Under the pieces are notes generated by a model. That model had not been told where the DNA came from. It made no database searches and was given only the letters and a program-made list of their open reading frames with translations. Shown one piece after another: positions 23,311 through 33,989 of a DNA stretch of 64,000 nucleotides. The stretch is from Rhyacophila brunnea. Lineage: Eukaryota > Arthropoda > Insecta > Trichoptera > Rhyacophilidae. Position numbers and translations under genes: made by a program. Within the stretch, counting starts at the first letter, position 1. Each line of letters opens with the position of its first letter. Where the stretch lies: assembly GCA_022495005.1 (NCBI GenBank), contig JAGYXB010000081.1:186001-250000 (forward strand). The letters are read 5' to 3'.

Positions 23311-23555
23311 TTCCGACCATGTCAGATCCTCAGTGGATCACATGGGCCTCCACAGTATGAAGGTTTTGTATTTATTACCAGATTATGTTTTTACGAGAAA
23401 TGGAAGTCAGCCACTTGCTTAACCTATTAGGTCGATACTCTGACTCATACACAAATTGAAAAACAATATGTATACTTGCCAGACCCAGGATTCGAACCTG
23501 GGACCCACGACCCACGCCGCCATAATCCAACGCTTAAGCCGCGCGGCCATCGTGG
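23311..23555 (-). mobile_element. SINE-A copy 3, near full length
   Basis: On the minus strand the head has GGCCGCGCGGCTTAAGCG and GGTTCGAATCCTGGGTCTGG, and the body carries CAATTTGTGTATGAGTCAG, CCTAATAGGTTAAG, TGGCTGACTTCCATTTCTCG and a GACATGGTCGGAA end. A short GACCCAC repeat between the A and B boxes is peculiar to this copy. Target duplication not evident. Confidence 0.85.
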
Positions 23556-24779
23556 TTGTATTTACACATTAAAGTATAGTATTTATATATAGTATACTAG
23601 TACATTATAGTATTGTACATTATAATGTTGGAAAATTAGATTTATTTTTTTTACATTGCAGGAGAAGTAGGAACGTACAAAATAAATTCTACTTAACGTG
23701 ATATATCAGTGAAACGGCAAATCATTTTCAACTATAGGCACGACAAAATTTTGGACTCGCTCGCATTCTGAGATAGAACGTCGAGCTGGAAGCACGTCAC
23801 TTTGTTTCGTGATGGCGACGGGCGTATTAATTCTTAAATCGTGTAAAGATGACTAAAAACGTTACACATTTACTTTAAAAAGAAAACATGTCAATGAATG
23901 TATTAATATTGTTACTAATAGAACAATAAACAGAACATAAAATGGACGTATGTAGGATTTATATGACAAATAATATTTCGTTTGGCATGCGTCATTTGCA
24001 ACCGCGACTCGCAATCCGCGCATGGCCTAGCCACGATCTTTTTAGACCGTGCCTCAACTGAGGTACAACCTTAATAAGTGCACTCAACATGCTCACTACC
24101 TATCAAGGAGAGCGTATCTTTTTGTTTAATTCACTTTAAATACAGTTAAATATTTGTAGTGAATTGAAAATTGTCAACGCTTAGAAAAAGTACTTGACAA
24201 AAAAAAAATAACTAGGTATCGAAAAATATTATTTGTACACTATTTATGAGAAAAAATGTTCTAACAATATTATTGACTATTTTCATCACCGAGACGAGTG
24301 TCATTAGTCGATGGCATTTATTATGTAGTAAATTAACTTCCTTTCATAAATGTATTCATGTACAATACCAATGTAATATGCTATCAGCGTTACGACAAAG
24401 GAATATATTATGATTTTCTTTTTTTTCTCGATTGCTTTGAATATTCTTTGTTCGTGTATTTTCAATTTGCCAATATTACATTCGCTTGTCAGAGATATAA
24501 AAATTCAAATTTATTCAATGCCCATTTTCAGACACTGAAAAATACCATTTCACAAACAAATGAAAATACATTCAATTATAAAGTACGGGTTTCGTTATGC
24601 TTCTATCGTATCCAATATCCTGTCTATGGCCATAAAGAATTTTAATGGACGCGAACGCATTTTTGTGTACAATAATAATATACGTATGTATCCATGTATA
24701 GAATATGCATTAAATAAAATTCAAGCGCCATTATACTTGTAATCGAGAAAAATATCATTCATAAGTCACTACCAATATA
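23556..24779. other. Intergenic, GC-richer patches
   Basis: Stretches at 23740-23830 and 23980-24070 are less AT-rich than their surroundings (GTGATGGCGACGGGCG; CCGCGACTCGCAATCCGCGC) but hold no frame above 20 codons that I recognise. A 95-codon frame at 24358-24645 (+) is unrecognised. Confidence 0.35.
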
Positions 24780-25160
24780 AGCACTTTAGTTTCAAAATCT
24801 ACATAACCACCATTTTAAAAAAATCGATGCCATACTTTATTGCAATTGCTATGCAATAAAATGATATTCGTTCACTTTAAAAATCGCTCTAAATATAGAA
24901 ATATGCATTTTGAAAATCTCATTTAGTTTCAAAACTTATTTAAGTCCATATTGGTAAAGTTTAACATTACGCTCATATCCACACGAAAATGGGCGTTTTC
25001 TTTTTTCATCCAAATAAGGATAGGTACCGAAAAAAGTGTCATTGTATACAAAATACCACACTTGCTTGCAAAACAGTCTAAATCCACATACTTTACTTTC
25101 AAAACCTACTCAAATTCTAATGTTGAGTTTTAAACGTTATCTAAGTGCATTTTAAACTAT
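24780..25160 (+). repeat. Degenerate tandem repeat with TTTAGTTTCAAAA core
   Basis: Variants of TTTAGTTTCAAAA.CTAC occur near 24787, 24926 and 25092, with weaker forms near 24875, 25068 and 25132, often followed by AAGTCCATA- or CCACATA-like sequence. Spacing is irregular, so this is an eroded tandem array or a set of related insertions. Confidence 0.35.
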
Positions 25161-25169
25161 AAATAACAT

Positions 25170-25659
25170 AAGGTTGGAATGGTGTTATTATTTATTTTGT
25201 CATTGATTCACTATAACTTATTATGCATATTTAAGCCGACACCAGTTTTTTATTATTTTTTAACAATTTGATTCACGGAGTTAAGCAGGTTTAAATAATA
25301 AGGTGCTCATCATATAATTAGTGAGATATTTGGGTTGCCGTTAAAATTTAATTTTTAGTAAACAGTGTTTAATAGACTTTTGTTAACCATACGTTTACAG
25401 AATATTAACAGTTACTTTGGACCGAGATAGTGATATATAATATTTTTTTCTACATATTAATATTAGAATAGTTAAGCGATAGGTGGGTCCAGGTCGGGTA
25501 CAACTACTTTGGATATACATTTACATACATTTTGTTTAATTGGGACCAAGAACTAACAAAAACAGCAGTTTAGAAGATAATATTTTTTAAAGGCAGTTAT
25601 TTGTACCGATTAATATGTACAATATATTAAACAAATAAATGAGCTACGTTAAAAAAGTT
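25170..25659. other. Possible remaining part of the Tigger-like relic
   Basis: The expected opposite inverted end (GTCAGGGTATTACTG-like) is not recognisable here. Otherwise AT-rich with no frame. Confidence 0.3.
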
Positions 25660-25973
25660 ATTTCAATGTCGATGGCTTCATAAAATCTAACAAATTCATC
25701 TGACGACACAATGCCTTCTTTTTTTTAAGCAGAATTTCTTCGTAGCCAGCCAATATTTTTTTTATTCCTTACTTTGTAGCTATAACGCGTTCTTCGATGG
25801 ATGTTCTAAGTTTTCTAAAATTCTGAACGCCTTTTCAATTAAGCTAAAACCTTCTGTCATACTTGCAATTGCCATGTTGTTTTCTGGTGAAACTGGATCT
25901 GTTGTGTGTGTTGCCAAACGAAAAAAATCAGGAACCGCGTAAATCCGAGTTCGCGTAAGTCAGGGTATTACTG
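25660..25973 (-). pseudogene. pogo/Tigger-type element: 5' TIR joined to transposase C-terminus
   Basis: The minus strand begins CAGTAATACCCTGACTTACG then CGAACTCGGATTTACGCGG, the style of Tigger/pogo ends, with TA outside (25974-25975). About 70 bp later coding scraps read MTEGFSLIEKAFRILENL and, in other frames, TSIEERVIATK and AGYEEILLKKKKALCRQMNL then LDFMKPS. This is the order of Tigger transposase C-termini (LIEKA...LE, then Y..I...KK....Q..LD.F.K). The DDE core is absent, so it is an internally deleted, frameshifted relic. The far inverted end was not found. Confidence 0.7.
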
Positions 25974-25975
25974 TA

Positions 25976-26377
25976 CTTAAATCTCAATTATATTTACCAC
26001 ATAATAACTTTGGTAATACATACACGACCGTACACATCGTATGGAAGCCCATCGTAATTATTTCATTTTTGGCTGGCTTATGCAAGTTTGCGCGAGAGTA
26101 TGGATACGTAGGTATATCATATTTTATGTCTTAAAGTCATAAAAAATAATATTAAAATTCTATAATAAACAGGCACGCTATACGCATTGTAAAGTATGGA
26201 TAAATATATAAATCATTGTAGTGTATAAAAAAGTATTTTTTTGTTTTTTAGGTTTTGTATTAAGGATATTATTTAATAAATTTTGTTAAATGATTAGCCC
26301 ACAAGAAAATAGATATAAGTAATATAACCTGTATGATGATAATATAAATACGATTTTCTATATCATAGTAATAAAAA
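25976..26377. other. Intergenic, no feature seen
   Basis: AT-rich, without long frames or repeats seen elsewhere in the window. Confidence 0.4.
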
Positions 26378-27053
26378 GGGGGGACATGCTCGTCGAAGGT
26401 CAAAATTGAGTGTTTATTGTATTTTCAACCCATGATCCTGGATACCCCTTAAACGTTGTAGATAATCTATTTGTATAATTTTGAAGCTTTATTATCCTTT
26501 ATAGTTATTTTAAACATTTGATGACTGCATAAAGTATTTTTGTTACATAAAATAGTATTCTTTTAAACCTCTCGCTCTAATGTTTTAGAATATAGTCATA
26601 TTTCGGTACATAACTGTGCAGTGGTGTTAAGATTTTTTACATTTATTAATTTTTAAACGCATTTATAAAACCATTAGTATAATTTATTACGAGATAATTT
26701 TTGTAAAATATTCACGATAAAAAATTATATTGATAATCTCTGTGATCCCAAATTTGACAAGAATTAGGCATTTTATTATTCAAAAAATTGGCAAGATTTA
26801 CACATTTGAAGATGATTCTAAAGATATTTATTATAAGCTATGTTTTTGATCATTCAAGTGTGATAAACATCTTATGAATAATGATTGCTTTATAATAATT
26901 ATTGACCTAAGAATAAGGTAGTGTTTTTTTGAAATACGCCATTTCTTTTGGCATTCCCCAGTGGTTAAGCTACAACATACGGCCGTAGCCATAAATTGAC
27001 AAACTATAATTAAAGTAGGGAGTAAAATTATGTTAACGCGCGTGTTTGAACAC
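26378..27053 (-). mobile_element. G element copy 2, near full length
   Basis: Inverted relative to copy 1 and similar throughout: AATTTGACAAGAATTAGGCA, TTAGAGCGAGAGG read in reverse, and a GGGGGACATGCTC end. About 676 bp. The TTA flank seen for copy 1 is not preserved at this copy's GGGGGG end. The MADF-like frame is open at 26831-27055. Confidence 0.65.
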
Positions 27054-27055
27054 AT
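26831..27055 (-). pseudogene. MADF-like frame in G copy 2
   Basis: A 74-codon frame reads MATAVCCSLTTGECQKKWRI then SKKHYLILRS, nearly the same as the frame in copy 1. It extends upstream by 21 codons here (MCSNTRVNIILLPTLIIVCQ). The core EC-KKW-R spacing is kept. Two open copies could mean past selection in a parent element or simply recent common origin. Confidence 0.3.
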
Positions 27056-28149
27056 TAGAGATTTGGAAAGACTAGTGTGGTCATTTATGCAGTCTGCTGC
27101 ATAAAAACTTTCGGCCCGTTAATGATTGTCACACAGTTGAGCTAAATACGTCGGACAGACTATCAAGTTGACCCTCTCAGAAGGTTGGGCCATGTACAAC
27201 TCAAAAAAAATTCACAGCCAGGAAAACGGAAGACTATAAAAGAACTGATTTACCACTATATTATGATGATTGGGCAGTGCTTGAATTGGATTTTCAGACC
27301 TTCTGAGACTAAAATCGGAGAGAGAAAGTTTTGGACACGGCAGAATGAAAAACGGAATTGGAGATGGCTAATACCCATGATATAGGATTGCAAAAGATAT
27401 TTTGAATTATCTGCTACTATTTAAAATAATTTAGTTTTTACTATTTGTAGTATATTTATTTATGCCTGCGATGGTCGACCAATAATGTGTAGGCTTATAA
27501 ATTTGTAAATATTAGGTCTAGAAAATTCACAGCTAATTTTTTCAATTACTATTTGTACCCAGACTATCGACCTAATAGAATGAACAAGTGGCTTTTGTCC
27601 ATTTCTTATAGAAACAAAAATTAGTCCATATTCAAGCATGGCAATATACACACAATACTATATACCTACGCGATATTGTAAAATACGAATACCTACATGT
27701 TTTGATAATTTTTATTTGGTGAGCTGTCCTGCAAAATTTCATACAATTTGTGACAGAATGTTGGTCTCACATGCATAAATAAATGTGTTATCAGAGGTGC
27801 GACCCTGGAATAGCCATAAACGCGGAATAATATGCTGTCGGCTCTCAATTTTATTTTTATTACTTTTACTATATGCAGACACAATATGAAAACCATAATA
27901 TTTAAGCGCATTTTTATGTTATAAAAAATAGTAAAAACGTACCGTAAAATATCTCAATCAAATATTTGTGAGATTTTGGAAGGTAAAGTTCTTTTTGATT
28001 GCCGTATTCCTTATATCTTATAATATTATTATGGGCTACGTCAACAAATGATAATTCTCAGTTAGTAGTGATATCTCATATTATTTAAACTATTTACGAG
28101 ATTAACTAGTTTCTCTTCAACTTATATAACATATTCATCTAATCCATTA
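27054..28149. other. Intergenic, one weak LINE-like frame
   Basis: A 66-codon frame at 27185-27385 (+) starts MGHVQLKKNSQPGKRKTIKE. RRLGHVQ just around its start and GKRK recall LINE C-termini (RW.GHV.RM...GKR..GRP), but the GRP.RW motif is absent. Not called. Frames at 27460-27651 and 27693-27911 (-) are unrecognised. Confidence 0.25.
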
Positions 28150-28157
28150 GACTAGTC

Positions 28158-28765
28158 CAGGGGTAGGCAGAATCGGCTCGCGAGCTGCATGCGGCTCTTT
28201 GCATAGACGTTTGTGGTTCTTCAGACATAAACTCCAATTTCACTACATTTTCCGTAATGATTTGAATATATTGTTGCAAGGCAAAGGAAACGTCGCATAT
28301 ATTTTATTTGAAGACAGTTATATACAACAACTGCCTAAAATAGAAACAATAATATTTGCTACATGAAATAGTTTGCCTGAAATATATGACGCGTTAAAAA
28401 AACTAGCTTTTGGTATTCTCATAATCTTTGGTTCTACATATTATATATGAGATCAAACATTCTCATCTACGAACCAAATAACAATTAACTTAGAAGCAGA
28501 ATAATGGATGAAAAATTATAATCATGTATTCAACTAAAAATAAGTAGTTATTTGCCAGATATAGTAAAGCCATCAAAAACGATGCATGGACGCCGTTCCA
28601 ATTGATTTTTTTAATAAAAAATCTGGAACTTTTTTCACCCTAAAAATTTATACCCACCCATATACTTATTACGTATATTACATATTATATGCGGCTCTCT
28701 GGTACCTTTGTTATCCTACTTTCTTGAAATTTGGCTTTTCTCACTTGACAAACTGCTGACCCCTG
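28158..28765 (+). mobile_element. hAT element, internally deleted, perfect 8 bp TSD
   Basis: Begins CAGGGGTAGGCAGAATCGGC and ends CTGCTGACCCCTG. The inverted ends also share GCGGCTCT. GACTAGTC lies on both sides (28150-28157 and 28766-28773), an exact 8 bp duplication diagnostic of hAT. It carries broken transposase pieces. At 608 bp it is far shorter than an autonomous hAT. Confidence 0.9.
28262..28578 (+). pseudogene. hAT transposase remnant
   Basis: Pieces in order: LNILLQGKGNVAYILFEDS (28262-28318), then SLPEIYDALKKLAFGILIIF and GSTYY, a stop, DQTFSSTNQIT, then MDEKL, a stop, SCIQLKISSYLPDIVKP. This follows the C-terminal part of animal hAT transposases: LQGK, then P.....L..FGSTY.CEQ.FS, then (T)DE.L..C(L)...YLPDI. 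The segment between LQGK and the FGSTY block is shortened. At least two stops and frameshifts make it dead. Confidence 0.75.
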
Positions 28766-28953
28766 GACTAGTCCAACAATTAATTTTATGTCTGAATAAT
28801 TTTCAGTAAATATCATTTCTTTCCAAAACAATCCAGAATAATAAAGTGATTTTATATTTTATATAATTTTTTGTTTTCCAAAAAAATAAGACCAATTTTT
28901 AAAACTTTATTTTAAAGTCGATGATATTTATGAATAAAGTAAATGAATGTATA

Positions 28954-29163
28954 CTGTCCGATAAGAAGATCTAGGCAATAACCGGAAGTCGCTGAAATCG
29001 AAATGCGATTAACTAAATAGGATGGGACTTGTTAGTTCACAATTTTAACACGTGGCCAACTGGTCGATAACCGGAAGTCGTTTCAGTCGAAATGCGGTTA
29101 AAAACAGGAGGGGATTATAAGTTCACAGTTTTAACACGTTGACAAGATGATCTTGTTCGACAG
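28954..29163. mobile_element. T element copy 2 with internal 86 bp duplication
   Basis: Ends CTGTCCGATAAGAAGATCTA and, inverted, CTGTCGAACAAGATCATCTT, flanked by TA on both sides. Inside, a unit starting ATAACCGGAAGTCG, continuing TCGAAATGCG and AGTTCACA.TTTTAACACGT, occurs twice in tandem (about 28977 and 29063). Copy 1 at 8362 has only one unit. Confidence 0.7.
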
Positions 29164-30187
29164 TAGTTACTTAACTATCTTTTGCATTCCATACTGAAAA
29201 AAATTGTTATTAATCAAATTATACGAACATATTATTAAACGATTGGATTTATTAAAAAAAAGTTTTTTGAAAGGTTTAAGATGACTTTTTGTCTAATTAG
29301 TAATAATTGTGAAAATAATAATTTGACATTTACAAAACATTTTCATAATATGCAGTCGTAAAAAATATAGGTGGGATTCGGCACCAACTTTATAAGTGCC
29401 GTCTTTAATGAATCTTTTTCTATTACTTTACATGAAGCACGTTCGTTAATCCATATTTAAAAAAAATCCATAGTGGTTTACAAAATGACCATTACGGTGT
29501 ACAATCTCTTATAATGAAACACAATCATGTCCTTGCTTTTTCGTAAAAGTTGGAGAAAAAGAAGAAAATGTATTGTAATACCTACTAACACCGATTTCTC
29601 AACCTCTCTAATCGGAGATTAGACAAAAACGACTTCTTTATTATTAAATTATCTCGTTAGCTTTGAGAAAGATATCTACACTCAAATAAATTTAAATCAT
29701 TCTTTTCGGCATTGTTGTGATAATATTATTATTCTACGAACGTTTTGTAAATGAATAATTGAAAAGATCCAGAAATAAGACAAGCAAAGAAAACTAAACA
29801 AAAATATAAATGAGTCGTACTTCGATATGAAAGTGAATACCGCACCGCTATCGACTGCGTTTGATAGACATATTTTTTACAACAGTAGAAAATTTAGTCG
29901 TTAAGTAAATATTTCCATCTGGTGCATGCCTTTAATTTTAAAGTGCTTATGCCGCCGAGTTTAAAGTTTAAATGCGAGTGGCGCGCCCCAACGTTTATTG
30001 GCGTGTCGTAAAAATCGAAATGGTACTTGGAACATAGTCTTTGGGCGGGAAAACAAGCCTCGGATAAGCCATCTCGAGTTGAATAGCGCATTTTCTTTAC
30101 GAGAAGAAATATTATTCGCTGGATAGTCAACTTTAAAATACGAGAAAGTAGGTATATCGATTAATAATATATAAATGAATATTATAA
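29164..30187. other. Intergenic with one GC-richer patch
   Basis: At 29930-30090 both minus-strand frames are open for 78-89 codons (for example RWLIRGLFSRPKTMFQVPFR), but neither resembles a known family. Confidence 0.35.
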
Positions 30188-30441
30188 CGTCACTGTTCTC
30201 GCAGAAGACACTAATTCGAAAAAATGACATATTGAGTTAGTACCAAAATGTTCCTTATTTCAAACTTTACCGTCTGGAAACCTTCTTAATAAATAAACAG
30301 TCTTTATTTTAAAGCATCTTTTTTACGATTACTTAATAAACTCACATGATAGACCATTATTTCACACATTTTAACAACTTCAAAGTCAATTTACTCAAAA
30401 TTAGTATTCTCCAGTTAGTGTGTTCTGCCAGAACAGAGACG
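30188..30441 (-). mobile_element. F MITE copy 3, full length
   Basis: 254 bp. Ends CGTCACTGTTCTCGCAGAAG and CAGAACAGAGACG. It is the reverse complement of copies at 40605-40859 and 49097-49350. The terminal inverted repeat contains its own palindrome, TTCTGCCAGAA. The expected 4 bp duplication is not evident here (ATAA against AAAT). Confidence 0.75.
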
Positions 30442-30469
30442 AAATAAAATAAAATATTTTTTGAAAATA

Positions 30470-30621
30470 CATCATTTTGAAAACACTCATGAGAAAATAT
30501 ACCCAAATTGAAAAAATCACCAATCACAATCAAAAGTCAATCAAGACACCCGGCAGGAATCGAACCTACGTCTCTTGGGCTTTGTGCCCTGTGCATTATA
30601 ACTACGCTACAAATGCCATGC
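30470..30621 (-). mobile_element. SINE-B copy 1 (tRNA-headed)
   Basis: Minus strand: TGGCATTTGTAGCGTAGTTA then TAATGCACAGGGC (A-box region) and TAGGTTCGATTCCTGCCGGG (B box). The body continues to GAGTGTTTTCAAAATG, shared with 31686-31838. The acceptor ends do not pair properly, so it is not a functional tRNA. Confidence 0.65.
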
Positions 30622-30774
30622 ATGCAGTTTGGCTGACGTTTTGTAAATAATACTTTTTTGTGTAAGTTATTGACTTCCATCCAACAAACGTAAATTTTCA
30701 CTAATGTATGATTTAAAGTTTTATACTATTACGGATGAATTACAATAATTATTGTATTAACAGACCCAGCGCAT

Positions 30775-31064
30775 TTATTATATATACAAGACTGCTTCTA
30801 GACGGCCACTATCTAGGGTAGAAAAGTATCCAAGTATTAGCACTTATTGTAACAATTACAATAAATTAGTTGTAATTGTTACAATAAGTGAAATTTTTAA
30901 ACGGTACCTCTCTTGGCTGTGATAAATTTTAGAGTGAGATAGACAGTTTTGACAGTTCAGACGGCTAATTTTTTGTAATTGTTACAATAAGTGTTCATAT
31001 TTCGATACTTTCTTACCTTAGTTAGCTGATGTAAAGGCCGAACGTAATATTGTGTACAGAATAG
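30775..31064 (+). mobile_element. N element copy 1 with perfect hairpin
   Basis: Contains ATCTAGGGTAG, CCTCTCTTGGCTGTG, GAGATAGACAGTTTTGAC, AGACGGCTAA and an end TGTGTACAGAATAG. All recur inverted at 31349-31580. The left end (TATATACAAGACTG) is a weak inverted match of the right end. A SINE-A copy lies between the two N elements. Confidence 0.6.
30841..30890. repeat. Perfect 21 bp-arm hairpin, third arm copy at 30973-30993
   Basis: CACTTATTGTAACAATTACA(A) and its exact complement flank an 8 bp loop (TAAATTAG). The same arm occurs once more at 30973-30993, and a shorter form (TTAATTGTTACAATAAGTTA) in N copy 2. A transcript would form a stable stem. Confidence 0.85.
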
Positions 31065-31151
31065 GTACGCAAATGTATATGAGCAGGGTCTTTTAGAGTA
31101 TCATTTTATTTCCACGTGCTGAGTTCAATATTAAGTAATGATTGATGTATA

Positions 31152-31320
31152 ACGATGGCCGAGCGGCGACTTATTAGGGTTTTAATGTCGTGGGTCCCGA
31201 GTTTTAATCCCGGGTCTGGCAAAAAATCATATGTTGTTTTTCAACGCGCGTTTGAGTATGGACCTAAAAGGTTGAGTATGTGATTAACATACATTTCTCG
31301 TAAAAACAAAAATATTTTAA
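31152..31320 (+). mobile_element. SINE-A copy 4, diverged
   Basis: Head ACGATGGCCGAGCGGCGACT and GAGTTTTAATCCCGGGTCTG (decayed B box), then TGTTTTTCAA, GAGTATGGACCTAAAAGGTT, and TTTCTCGTAAAAACAAAAAT. The 3' third (CTCCGTGG...GACATGG) is missing. Confidence 0.65.
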
Positions 31321-31348
31321 GAAATATCTTCGTAAAGCGGTCCAGTGG

Positions 31349-31580
31349 GTCTATTCTATACACAAGGCTGATTATCGACCGCTAAAGTAATAAATATGAT
31401 CACTTTATCATATGTATGTATTGTATTAATTGTTACAATAAGTTAGCCGTCTAAACAGTCAAAACTGTCTATCTCGCTTTACCGTTAACACAGCCAAGAG
31501 AGGTGCTGTTAAAACATAGCACTTATTGCTAATAATTCGATAAAAACCTACCCTAGATCACTGCTGTGTATAGAATAGAC
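31349..31580 (-). mobile_element. N element copy 2
   Basis: Perfect 16 bp inverted ends GTCTATTCTATACACA; similarity then continues imperfectly (AAGGCTGATTA / GCAGTGATC). 232 bp, inverted with respect to N copy 1 and sharing its internal blocks. It lacks the tight hairpin of copy 1. Confidence 0.7.
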
Positions 31581-31685
31581 GCGCAGATCCACATAGGATT
31601 GTAGAGCTAATAATAATTATAATAATAATAATTATGTATAATGTACGTAGGTACATTTTGTTAAAATTATATTTTCACATATATA

Positions 31686-31838
31686 ATTTTGAAAAACACT
31701 TTCTGAGAGAATATAATATTATAACCAATAGAAAAAATCTTTTTTGAAAACAAGTAAGCCAACCCGACGGGGAATCGAACCCCGTATCTCCCAGGTTTAC
31801 GCCCTATCCGTTGCATTACCACTATACCACGAGGTGAC
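31686..31838 (-). mobile_element. SINE-B copy 2 (tRNA-headed)
   Basis: Minus strand: CACCTCGTGGTATAGTGGTA (A box) and ACGGGGTTCGATTCCCCGTC (strong B box with a paired T arm). The body and the 3' end near AAGTGTTTTTCAAAAT are shared with copy 1. This head is closest to a tRNA (TGG.ATAGTGG as in Asp/Glu/Gly-type D arms), but the acceptor stem is mismatched. Confidence 0.65.
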
Positions 31839-32700
31839 ATACTAATTGCGACAAATTTTAACTATTTGTCAATTTTAATACCTACTCATCAGTGCTCTTC
31901 CAAATTATGTTCAATACTCAGAATGATATATTCTTAAATCTTGTGAATTATTCGTTGAATAAAAGAAATAGTTAATTGTATGATATTTTTCATTTTATAA
32001 CATGCAACAAAAAACAACAAATCGAATTTCAAGGTGACTTTACAGTCTACGGTTTATTTCATATTCTGATAATAATAGTATAAAACATCGTCCCAATACA
32101 TTAAGCGCATCAGAAGGATGTTAAGATGAGTTAACGCCTGCCCCATACATCGACTTCAATCCTATCATCGATGATAAAAAGCTGAATTTCAACAAAACGG
32201 CAATAAAAAGCCAACCGGAGGGACATCCATAACTGCCAAATGGTTTATGTGAAATTTATAAGTTTATTTTGACAAACTAGAAAAAATAAATCTGCAAGAA
32301 GAACGGGTTTAGTCATGTTGAATCAAGATTTTATGGTATTTTTGGGTTTAGTTTTATATTGACTGATATTTTTCTGCACATTCAGAGGATTTGGATGGGA
32401 AAATAAAGTATACTTTTACTATGAAGGTAAAACAAAATAATATATTATAATATTGTAAAACGACTAAAATAAAACATGAGACAATATTTGGAATTTCAGT
32501 CACATATTATTATTATATTCATAATAATGAATTTATTTGCCAAGGCGTACACTGATAAACATTCTATCACCATTATTTTCCATTAAGATGAAGTTATTGC
32601 CAAACCAAACAATAAATATTTATCTCGCTAAATCATTTATCTCGCTAAATCAGTAAAGTTTACGACAAAGATTTTGGACTACAATACTATGGAGAGTAAT
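31839..32700. other. Intergenic, short repeat end only
   Basis: 31915-31975 (AAATCTTGTGAATTATTCGT) is shared with 62410-62468 and, inverted, with 41625-41690. Nothing else recognised. Confidence 0.35.
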
Positions 32701-32704
32701 ATAT

Positions 32705-32835
32705 AGAGTAATGTCGACCCTCGTAATCCAATGCTATAGGCACTGGTTTCTCATCCTGGAGCTCCAGATTCGATCCATGATAAGGTCACAATACAAATGA
32801 TATGTGATTTTCTCAAAGCCTGTGTGTTTCTTTCA
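32705..32835 (+). mobile_element. SINE-C copy 1
   Basis: GGTTTCTCATCCTGGAGCTC, CAGATTCGATCC (B box), then AAGGTCACAAT, GTGATTTTCTCAAAGCCTGT. The order matches the copy at 62822-63008 (minus). The A box is weak. Confidence 0.55.
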
Positions 32836-33254
32836 CTGCTACCACTACATTACCGTTCCACTACACGATGATAAATGTATTCATTTTTTGCATTAAAACA
32901 CTACATGCATAAAAAATTATCAATCGTTTTTAGTATCGGGCACGTTGGTAAATATAGAGTAATAGACAAATAAATTCTCCCCGGTGGCAGAATTATATGA
33001 ATTATCAGTAAATAAAAGGACAACATAGATTGATGTATTACTTTCATTTTTACTTACACATTCTACAAACTTATGTAGTTTTTTTTTAAATACTTATATA
33101 CTTAGGTAGGTATCTACTAGAAAAAAAAATGATAAAGAACGCTCAAACCCGCATTCACTAGATTGACGCCAATGTACTTTACCAATTTAACTATGTGCAT
33201 CCTATCTAACTACTACGAAATTAATTAGTGGTTTTTACATCTTGAAGTGATCAA

Positions 33255-33350
33255 CAAATTGTTTTTTGGCAATCGGCTTTTATGGCTTAAATCAGGGTAT
33301 AAATTACATTATTGATGGAGGCAGGTTTGAGTCCCACTAGGCGTCGTATT
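33255..33350 (+). mobile_element. SINE-D-like tRNA-headed repeat, copy 1
   Basis: ATGGCTTAAATCAGGGTATA then GGCAGGTTTGAGTCCCACTA (B box) and GGCGTCGTATTTTTTTC. The B box and following GTATTTTTT run recur at 40385-40480. Confidence 0.4.
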
Positions 33351-33989
33351 TTTTTCAAAAAGGTTTTTTCTAGTAGGTATATAAATACGTAATAAATAAA
33401 TTATTAATATTAAAAGAAATAATAATAAAAAGTAATTTCAAAAAACTACGTAAGTAATGTGTTCAATAAAAAAATGTTAGATTTTAAAATCATGTAAATT
33501 AATTTTGGAAAAAAAAGTTTATCCAGTCGTTTTATTTGTGATTTTACGTGATTGTTCATCTAAATAATTATGCTTCATTGGTATTTATATATTTGCATAT
33601 TATCTTGGTTTTGCTCTAATACTGGGGCATAATAGGGTGAAGTAAGTTTCAATTATTTAATCATATAACACGGAGGTAGGATGACAATCTGGAAAAAAAT
33701 GTAATATTTGATCCGGTCGTAGGTTGATTACCATGGGGATTAAGGGAGCTAAGCAGTGGCAACGGCAAAATCGAGATCCTCAGTCATGAGTTCTCGATGA
33801 AGAAAAAGATGATCTTAAAATATAATATACAAGTTTTAATCAATTAGTTCTGTTTTTTAAGTTAATTTTAGTTTATTAATTAAGTAAGGAGTTTACTATC
33901 CGAATGAAAATAGATAAAACAGCATTCAACGCAATAACGAATCTTTGAGACTGGACATGAGGTCCAATGTCAGTAGTGTAATAGTCTAA

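Noticed and set aside
27185..27385. LINE C-terminal fragment starting MGHVQLKK
   Set aside because: GHV and GKRK are suggestive, but the GRP..RW motif and the rest of the order are missing.
30548..30620. tRNA gene on the minus strand
   Set aside because: The anticodon arm and acceptor stem do not form properly, and the head is followed by a body shared with 31686-31838.
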